A DNA stretch of 5,225 nucleotides from Candidatus Atribacteria bacterium. Its GTDB lineage: Bacteria > Bipolaricaulota > Bipolaricaulia > UBA7950 > UBA9294. The position numbers and the translations under genes are program-made. The DNA is taken from assembly GCA_004525685.1 (NCBI GenBank), contig SPBW01000151.1, positions 1-5,225 on the forward strand, given 5' to 3'. A model generated the notes under the pieces. It ran no database searches, was not told the origin of the DNA, and saw only the letters and a list, made by a program, of their open reading frames with translations. This document shows, piece by piece, positions 1-4,108 of this stretch. Each line of letters opens with the position of its first letter. Position 1 is the first letter of the stretch.

Positions 1-28
1 CCAGCTACGATCGGTAACACAAGGAGCC

Positions 29-46
29 GCAGACTCACGCGTCTGC
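29..46. other. Short perfect inverted repeat near left edge
   Basis: GCAGAC at 29-34 is exactly complementary to GTCTGC at 41-46, with a 6-nt loop. It is followed by a moderately T-rich stretch (TAGATCTTGTCTTG). It could be the terminator of a gene lying left of the window, but the stem is only 6 bp and there is no clean T run, so it may also be chance. Confidence 0.25.
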
Positions 47-57
47 TAGATCTTGTC

Positions 58-86
58 TTGATTCGTGAGCCTTGATAGACTAGATT
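58..86 (+). promoter_or_regulatory. Weak candidate sigma-70 promoter for the FGE-like gene
   Basis: TTGATT (58-63) and TAGATT (81-86) are separated by 17 nt. Each matches the -35 or -10 consensus at 4 of 6 positions. Transcription would start near 93 and leave a leader of about 125 nt before the ATG at 220. The spacing is ideal but the hexamers are weak, and the sigma factors of this organism are unknown. Confidence 0.2.
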
Positions 87-121
87 GGAAAATGCATTTG
101 GCGCACACGGCAGGCTGAACG

Positions 122-138
122 CTGACAGAAGTCTGACA
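122..138 (+). repeat. Direct repeat CTGACA with 11-bp phasing (possible operator)
   Basis: CTGACA occurs at 122-127 and again at 133-138, one helical turn apart. It lies between the candidate promoter and the start codon of the FGE-like gene. Tandem half-sites with 11-bp periodicity are typical of OmpR/PhoB-type response regulators, and the layout resembles a Pho box (CTGTCA repeats) with one base changed per half-site. The repeat is seen directly; the regulator is inference. Confidence 0.25.
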
Positions 139-219
139 AGTCATGATCTCTGCGCGAGCCAAGGCTGGTCCGAATGGTGCGTAATCGTAGGCAGTGCGTC
201 CGAAAAGGGGGACTGAGGT

Positions 220-1263
220 ATGCGGTCGCGTCGAGTGATGATATTGGTTGTCGTGCTTGTCGTTCTCGGGATGGTGGGGTTACAAACGATGGGGGAGAAT
301 GACACGGAGCCATCCGATACGATGGCCCGAATGGCACTCATTCCTTCAGGAAGTTTCTTGATGGGAGATGCCTTAGCAGAGGGCTGCGGCGACGAACGTC
401 CCCAACACTCGGTGACCCTAAGTTCCTACTACATCGGGCGCTATGAGGTCACGAACGACGAGATGGTTCGAGCCCTCCAGTGGGCCTACGAAAACGATAG
501 AATCACCGTATCCGAGGACGGGCCGGAGAATGCCTTCGGGGATCCAAGAACGCTTCTGCACATGACTGAAGCACAATGTCGAATCACATGGAACAGAGGT
601 GTTTTCAGCATAAAGGATGCCAAGGGATCCGGTTATCCCTGTGTCGAGGTCTCATGGTACGGCGCGGTTGCTTTCTGCAACTTCCTCAGCGAGATGGAAG
701 GGCTGACACCATGCTACGATTTCGACGATTGGACCTGTGACTGGACTGCCAATGGCTATCGGCTGCCAACAGATGCCGAATGGGAGAGGGCGGCACGCGG
801 AGGCGCGGAGGGTCAACGTTTCCCGTGGAGCGACACAGACACGATCGACCAATCGCGCGCCAACTACAAGAGCAATACGGACCTAGCGTATGACGTCAAT
901 ACGACCAGCGGCCATCATCCAGACTACGCCGTGGGCGAATTCCCCTACACTAGCCCGGTCGGAAGCTTCCCCCCCAACGCGTATGGACTCTACGATACGG
1001 CGGGCAACGTCTGGGAGTGGTGCTGGGACTACTGGGATGAGAACTACTACACCGATAAGCCCATGACGAATCCGCACGGACCAACTACCGGTTCGTACCG
1101 TGTGGTGCGCAGCGGGCGGTGGGGGTACGATGCCGCCAGTAGTCGCGTATCCGGGCGCAGACACGGGTGGCCGCCCAGTCGGCTACGGATGGGGTTCCGA
1201 ATCGCCAGGCCCGGCGAGGCAACTGCTGCTGACGCTTCTCTGAATAGCGGCACGGGCGTCTAA
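220..1263 (+). CDS. Exported SUMF1/FGE-sulfatase-domain protein
   Basis: This 347-aa protein belongs to the formylglycine-generating-enzyme (SUMF1/EgtB/PvdO) fold family. Residues 1-5 are basic (MRSRR) and residues 6-22 are strongly hydrophobic, giving a signal peptide or N-terminal anchor. The domain starts at about 39 with ALIPSGSFLMGD, followed by RYEVTNDE (74-81), VSWYGAVAFCNFLSEMEG (144-161), YRLPTDAEWERAARGG (180-195), SPVGSFPPNAYGLYDTAGN (245-263) with VWEWCWDYW (264-272), and the C-terminal MGFRIAR (324-330). True FGE carries two catalytic cysteines in the segment after the GGSW motif. Here that motif reads SGRW (298-301) and no cysteine follows it, so formylglycine-generating oxidase activity is unlikely; a structural, binding or different catalytic role in the envelope is more probable. 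The start is the ATG at 220, preceded by AAAAGGGGG at 203-211 with 8-nt spacing. It stands alone and converges on the thioredoxin gene. The family assignment is strong and the exact function unknown. Confidence 0.9.
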   Translation: MRSRRVMILVVVLVVLGMVGLQTMGENDTEPSDTMARMALIPSGSFLMGDALAEGCGDERPQHSVTLSSYYIGRYEVTNDEMVRALQWAYENDRITVSEDGPENAFGDPRTLLHMTEAQCRITWNRGVFSIKDAKGSGYPCVEVSWYGAVAFCNFLSEMEGLTPCYDFDDWTCDWTANGYRLPTDAEWERAARGGAEGQRFPWSDTDTIDQSRANYKSNTDLAYDVNTTSGHHPDYAVGEFPYTSPVGSFPPNAYGLYDTAGNVWEWCWDYWDENYYTDKPMTNPHGPTTGSYRVVRSGRWGYDAASSRVSGRRHGWPPSRLRMGFRIARPGEATAADASLNSGTGV

Positions 1264-1285
1264 ACGACGGCAAGCGAGAGGGAGC

Positions 1286-1330
1286 ATGCGAAAGAAAGCG
1301 CACATTGTGGTCCCAACTCTTTTCGCCTGA
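1286..1330 (+). other. Possible 14-codon micro-ORF or truncated signal-peptide start
   Basis: An ATG at 1286 preceded by GAGAGGGAG opens a frame encoding MRKKAHIVVPTLFA, followed by TGA at 1328-1330. The charged start followed by a hydrophobic run looks like the first part of a signal peptide, cut short just before the palindrome at 1333-1356. The GGAG is only 1 nt from the ATG, which is too close for good initiation, and an ORF this short can easily be chance. It may be the stump of a gene, a leader peptide, or nothing. Confidence 0.15.
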
Positions 1331-1332
1331 TG

Positions 1333-1356
1333 CGTAGGGGCAGCGATGCCCCTACG
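1333..1356. repeat. Perfect 10-bp palindrome between convergent genes (bidirectional terminator or REP-like element)
   Basis: CGTAGGGGCA (1333-1342) pairs perfectly with TGCCCCTACG (1347-1356) across the loop GCGA, a GNRA-type tetraloop. It sits in the 99-bp gap where the FGE-like gene (+) and the thioredoxin gene (-) converge, the usual place for a shared terminator. Neither side has a T tract, which weakens a simple intrinsic-terminator reading. The stem begins with GTAG, the tetranucleotide that marks REP palindromes handled by RAYT transposases, so a dispersed repeat is an alternative. The palindrome is certain; its role is not. Confidence 0.55.
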
Positions 1357-1362
1357 GAGGGT

Positions 1363-1911
1363 TCACTTCGACTCCGTCACCAGCCAGGGCTCAATCACCT
1401 CAGCCGTTAGTTTCTCTGGATGCCCGGAGTAGCGGATGTATCCGTCTCGATCAATGACAAAGGCGTGCGTCACGGCTTCGATTCCAAACAGGTCCTTCAC
1501 CTCTCGTGCGGCATTCAGCGATCCCCATAGAACATTCTCAGTTGTGTATCCATGATCAAGAAGATACTCGCGTGCATCGCTGTCTCTCTTGTCGAAGCAC
1601 AAGAGGAGCAAAACGACGCCCTGATCAGCGTAGGTCTCCTGCAACGCATGGATCCCGGGTAGCCATCGAACGCACGGCAGGCACCACGACGCCCAGAAGT
1701 CCAGGATGACCACACTGCCCAAGTACTGTTCAAGTGAAACTTCTGTACCGTCGAGATTGGGAAGGATGAACTGCGGTGCAAGTTCGGGACCGTCATCTTC
1801 TTCTGCAAGGAGAACGAAACCCATGATCATGATTGCAGCTGCGGCCATCATTCCGACAACAAGGTATTTGGCGATTCGTTCTCTTCCTGAAACCGAACGA
1901 CCCTTCGGCAC
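1363..1911 (-). CDS. Membrane-anchored TlpA/ResA-like thioredoxin-fold protein
   Basis: This 182-aa protein has a basic N-terminus (1-15), one transmembrane segment at about 16-35, and an extracytoplasmic AhpC/TSA-thioredoxin domain. PQFILPNLDGTEVSLEQYLG (46-65) is the usual TlpA/ResA domain entry. VVILDFWASWCLPC (67-80) holds the redox CXXC pair C77 and C80, and FVIDRDGYIRYSGHPE (151-166) is the last core strand region. Such proteins reduce or isomerise disulfides outside the cytoplasm, for example in cytochrome c maturation. The near-invariant cis-proline opposite the CXXC (normally in GVxxxPTTFLID) is missing: the segment reads FGIEAVTHAFVID and places Thr148 there. Cytochrome-maturation neighbours are absent, so the substrate is unknown. 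The start is GTG (1909-1911), chosen because a strong GGAAGGAG lies at 1921-1928 on the coding strand, about 9 nt upstream. It appears to be a single-gene transcript. Confidence 0.9.
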   Translation of the reverse strand: MPKGRSVSGRERIAKYLVVGMMAAAAIMIMGFVLLAEEDDGPELAPQFILPNLDGTEVSLEQYLGSVVILDFWASWCLPCVRWLPGIHALQETYADQGVVLLLLCFDKRDSDAREYLLDHGYTTENVLWGSLNAAREVKDLFGIEAVTHAFVIDRDGYIRYSGHPEKLTAEVIEPWLVTESK

Positions 1912-1920
1912 GGTTCTTCA

Positions 1921-1928
1921 CTCCTTCC
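1921..1928 (-). promoter_or_regulatory. Strong Shine-Dalgarno that fixes the GTG start of the thioredoxin gene
   Basis: On the minus strand this reads GGAAGGAG, with AAGGAG ending 9 nt before the GTG at 1909-1911. No in-frame ATG is equally well placed, so the site supports the GTG start. Confidence 0.7.
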
Positions 1929-1929
1929 A

Positions 1930-1948
1930 GCGAGCGTGCATAGCTCGC
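1930..1948 (-). promoter_or_regulatory. GC-rich hairpin in the 5' leader directly upstream of the thioredoxin RBS
   Basis: GCGAGC (1930-1935) is complementary to GCTCGC (1943-1948) with a 7-nt loop. In the minus-strand transcript the stem ends 1 nt before the GGAAGGAG ribosome site and lies downstream of the predicted -10 box. It could tune translation or stabilise the mRNA. The inverted repeat is seen directly; the function is inference. Confidence 0.35.
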
Positions 1949-1962
1949 CCTGTGTCGAAGTC

Positions 1963-1992
1963 AGTATACGCCATGCCCTTCGAATGCAGCAA
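1963..1992 (-). promoter_or_regulatory. Candidate sigma-70 promoter of the thioredoxin gene
   Basis: On the minus strand, TATACT (1963-1968) matches the -10 consensus at 5 of 6 positions. TTGCTG (1987-1992) supplies a partial -35 (3 of 6) with an 18-nt spacer. Transcription would begin around 1956, giving a leader of about 45 nt that contains the hairpin and the ribosome site. Confidence 0.4.
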
Positions 1993-2080
1993 GATCATGT
2001 GCCTAACTGTCCTTCAGTCGCGACAGGACTCTGCATGTTGTCGGTTCGTCGACGTCGTCCGATCGCTGCGCACAGTGTGT

Positions 2081-2371
2081 GCCGACGGCCTCTGTGATCG
2101 TGTCAGCATCTTCTTCTGCACGCACGAATCCCGCATGGATTCGGCAACCGGATACATCCAGACGCTGATTGCTCTGCGCGTTTGGCGCAAGCGCCAGTTG
2201 GGCCTGGCGTTGCTTCTTCATGCTTTCGATACGTTCAAGTGTAGGGGCAAGGTGCGCGCTGCATTCCATTGGGACGTCCAGAGCCTAACCAGTGCCACTC
2301 GCCTGTACACAGACGCAAGCATGGATGTCGATCAGCTGAATCATGAGTACCAGCTCGACCCACGTTCTGGT
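2081..2371 (+). pseudogene. Decayed GNAT acetyltransferase, C-terminal remnant
   Basis: One frame through this stretch encodes a recognisable second half of a GNAT acetyltransferase: GYIQTL from 2150, then VWRKRQLGLALLLHAF (2180-2227), TSATRLY (2291-2311), and a final strand HEYQLDP ending near 2362. It lines up in order with residues 257-324 of the intact GNAT gene on the right (RRPWRGRGIATALLQHAF, TGATRLYEKAGM, NVYELEL). Conserved positions are eroded: the acetyl-CoA loop RGRGxG/A reads RKRQLG, the usual LGVD is FHWD, and the glycine of the AGM motif is Ser. The N-terminal half is missing; upstream of about 2081 the frame is open but Cys-rich and unlike GNATs. No start codon with a ribosome site precedes it. 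The frame stays open to 2617, but that extension has no recognisable domain. A divergent but still expressed gene cannot be excluded. Confidence 0.65.
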
Positions 2372-2558
2372 ATCGATTTGACGGCGTCATTGCAGGCCAA
2401 CCGGGGGATCAAGCGTACGTACAGAAGCGGTGGAAGCCTTTGCGACTGCAACTTTATAGAATCGAGAGCTTCCGCGAGCACACGCGGCACGCCAATATCC
2501 ATCGCATCTATGAGCGAGATCGTTGCTACGCAATCCCTCGCCATGTTGAACTCACACC
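2372..2558. other. Gap without a supportable gene
   Basis: No protein family, RNA gene or strong inverted repeat is visible between the GNAT remnant and the promoter of the FmdB gene. One + frame is open from 2347 to 2562 and encodes about 71 residues rich in Arg, His and Tyr, with no credible start or ribosome site. It is not a convincing gene. Together with the remnant and the thioredoxin leader, the gene-free stretch covers 1912-2642. Confidence 0.5.
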
Positions 2559-2587
2559 TTGACGCGGAGCATTGGCTTCGTTATGTT
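2559..2587 (+). promoter_or_regulatory. Good candidate sigma-70 promoter for the FmdB-acyltransferase unit
   Basis: TTGACG (2559-2564) matches the -35 consensus at 5 of 6 positions and TATGTT (2582-2587) matches the -10 at 4 of 6, with the optimal 17-nt spacer. Transcription would start near 2594, about 50 nt before the ATG at 2643. This is the best-formed promoter seen in the window. Confidence 0.5.
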
Positions 2588-2626
2588 TGCAGTCGCCGTT
2601 TTCGTTCTCTCGCGTGACAAGCACAG

Positions 2627-2632
2627 AAGGAG
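2627..2632 (+). promoter_or_regulatory. Shine-Dalgarno that sets the FmdB start at 2643
   Basis: AAGGAG at 2627-2632 lies 10 nt before the ATG at 2643. The same frame is open upstream to a TTG at 2559 and would add 28 residues with a hydrophobic stretch. That longer start overlaps the predicted promoter, whereas MPFYRYEC at 2643 is the normal beginning of FmdB-family proteins. Confidence 0.7.
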
Positions 2633-2642
2633 TTTTGGGAAG

Positions 2643-2999
2643 ATGCCGTTTTATCGATACGAATGCAGGAACTGCGGACACGAGTTCCGCTACTTACATT
2701 TTGACAGCAACAGTGACGAAGTGGCCTGCCCCAAGTGTAAGGGGACAGACCTAGAGCGCCAAATGCCCCGCGTCGCGATTCAATTCAAGGGCAGCGGTTA
2801 CTACAAGACCGATCGCGCCGACAAGAAATCCAAGGCCGGCACCAGGGGATCAAGCGAGAGAGAGTCATCTTCGGACTCGGGTGACTCCAGAGACTCTAGA
2901 GATTCAAGCGATTCCAAGCCCAGCACAGAATCGAAATCTGGCGAAGACTCCAAATCCAGTACAGAGTCCAAGTCCGACAAGCACTCGAAGAACGACTAG
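2643..2999 (+). CDS. FmdB-family putative regulatory zinc ribbon protein with Ser/Asp/Lys tail
   Basis: This protein is 118 aa. Residues 1-55 are a typical FmdB-type single zinc ribbon: MPFYRYECRNCGHEF opens it, the metal ligands are C8, C11, C29 and C32 (two CXXC knuckles), and IQFKGSGYYKTDR (46-58) is the characteristic end of the domain. The family is named after FmdB, a putative regulator of formamidase/amidase genes, but most members have no proven function. Residues 59-118 form a low-complexity tail of Ser, Asp, Glu and Lys, with runs such as DSGDSRDSRDSSDSK (78-92) and two STESKS copies (94-99 and 106-111). It is predicted to be disordered, strongly charged and cytoplasmic. Low-complexity tails are common in this family. 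The stop codon is 9 bp before the acyltransferase start, so the two genes probably share a transcript. Family assignment is confident; the role is unknown. Confidence 0.9.
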   Translation: MPFYRYECRNCGHEFRYLHFDSNSDEVACPKCKGTDLERQMPRVAIQFKGSGYYKTDRADKKSKAGTRGSSERESSSDSGDSRDSRDSSDSKPSTESKSGEDSKSSTESKSDKHSKND

Positions 3000-3008
3000 C
3001 ATCCGGCG

Positions 3009-4058
3009 ATGTCGAGTTGCCGTTCGCCCCTCGATTGGCGACGATTAAGCAGCTTCTCTGATCCACAAGGGGCATCATTGAAACCAGACTCAGAACGCTG
3101 CGGTTTCCGGGATTCTCTCGAAGCTCTTCGTATCGCGTATTCACAAGGTGATGCCAAGCAGCTTCATGATGCCTATGTCGAGTCGAGAAAGACCTCCCGA
3201 TTTTTGGGCGCGACCCTTCCCCTATTCGAGAACGTCTACCCCGTCCGCCGATTCCTGGCGATGGCCGCCCGGCTAGAGGCATCCATGGCGCAGCACGGTC
3301 TTCACACAGGATGCCAGCAATTCTTTGAGTCCGTTTCCATTCCCTGGCAGTGCAATCTCCCTGAGTCGATCCGAGAAATCGCCGAGAACGAGTCCGTGAT
3401 CTTCTTCGGGAATCATCCGTCGTTGTTCACACCCTTCCTAACTGCTGCCTGTGTGAATCGCCCAGACTTCCGCTTCTTCTCCACCAAGTACGTATGCAAT
3501 CTACTGCCAACGATGGGAGCCGCCTCGTTCCCCATGGAGGTTCCCCTCACGCGGTCATGGACCGAGTGGCGGCGTAGTGGGTGGCAACGAGCGTTGGTCT
3601 ATCGTCTTATTTCGCTGGTGCACGACATGCCTTCTCCAGAAGACATCCGAGAAGGCAATCGAGCCAGTCTGATCGCTGGAGCAAACTACATCCGTCAAGG
3701 AGGAAGCGCCATCATCTGCCCTGGCGGAGGCGGCAAGGCGAAGGATCGGAAGTGGTACGCTGGCATCGGATCGCTCGTGAAGCAATTGCAGGAGTCATCA
3801 GGCGATCGCACGGTCTATCTGCTGCCGTTCCGTGAGGAGAACTGCTCCAACAAGCGCATCTATGCCCATATCCAAAATGGCCCCATTTCCCGCGTCAAGA
3901 ATGCCGTGGTCTATCGTGGCCCCATACGCATCCGCTTCGCGGAGCCGATCCCCCTTTCAGAGGTTGGCACACCCGAGTTCACAGTGCAGCAGATTGTCGA
4001 TTTCCTGAAGGAACACTACGAGAGCCTGTTCATGGAGTCAGCGCTCGCTTCCGCATAG
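3009..4058 (+). CDS. Divergent PlsC-like (glycerophospholipid) acyltransferase
   Basis: This 349-aa protein has the order of motifs of the PlsC/LPLAT acyltransferase superfamily. SVIFFGNHPSLFTPF (129-143) corresponds to motif I around the HX4D catalytic pair, AIICPGGGGKAKDRKWYAGIG (235-254 region) to the FPEGTRS motif III, and VYRGPIRIRFAEPIPL (301-316) to the closing strand with its usual RVRFGEPI look. In the family His of HX4D acts as base, helped by the Asp. Here H136 is present but the fifth position is Thr141, not Asp, and PEG is replaced by PGG. It may be a remote subfamily with altered chemistry or a non-catalytic relative. There is no clear transmembrane segment; attachment would be peripheral. 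The ATG at 3009 has no good ribosome site and could be coupled to the FmdB stop 9 bp upstream. An in-frame TTG at 3078, preceded by AAGGGG (3067-3072), is a plausible alternative start giving 326 aa. The substrate is unknown. Confidence 0.7.
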   Translation: MSSCRSPLDWRRLSSFSDPQGASLKPDSERCGFRDSLEALRIAYSQGDAKQLHDAYVESRKTSRFLGATLPLFENVYPVRRFLAMAARLEASMAQHGLHTGCQQFFESVSIPWQCNLPESIREIAENESVIFFGNHPSLFTPFLTAACVNRPDFRFFSTKYVCNLLPTMGAASFPMEVPLTRSWTEWRRSGWQRALVYRLISLVHDMPSPEDIREGNRASLIAGANYIRQGGSAIICPGGGGKAKDRKWYAGIGSLVKQLQESSGDRTVYLLPFREENCSNKRIYAHIQNGPISRVKNAVVYRGPIRIRFAEPIPLSEVGTPEFTVQQIVDFLKEHYESLFMESALASA

Positions 4059-4075
4059 CCGGTCGGCAACGCGCA

Positions 4076-4092
4076 GAGTGCGGCCCGCACTT
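4076..4092. terminator. Small hairpin between convergent genes, possible shared terminator
   Basis: AGTGCG (4077-4082) pairs with CGCACT (4086-4091) around a 3-nt loop, with an outer G-T wobble. It lies in the 50-bp gap between the ends of the acyltransferase (+) and the tandem GNAT gene (-). No T tract follows on either strand, so the terminator role rests mainly on location. Confidence 0.3.
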
Positions 4093-4108
4093 CTAGGGCG
4101 GTTCTTGA

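Noticed and set aside
80..337. Minus-strand frames of 66-85 codons at the left side
   Set aside because: They overlap the start of the FGE-like gene antisense and have no recognisable features.
2003..2269. An 88-codon minus frame over the GNAT remnant
   Set aside because: The opposite strand carries the ordered GNAT motifs; this frame has none and no ribosome site.
1706..2617. A 303-codon + frame read as one gene
   Set aside because: Its first 200 bases are antisense to the well-supported thioredoxin gene and its 5' part resembles no protein. Only the 2081-2371 section shows family signatures, so it is treated as a remnant.
2559..2642. N-terminal extension of the FmdB protein with a hydrophobic stretch, starting at TTG 2559
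   Set aside because: The extension overlaps the best promoter in the window, and AAGGAG plus the family's normal MPFYRYEC start support 2643.
2896..3282. A 128-codon minus frame across the FmdB/acyltransferase junction
   Set aside because: It overlaps two supported genes on the other strand and is Arg/Ser/Gly-rich without any motif.
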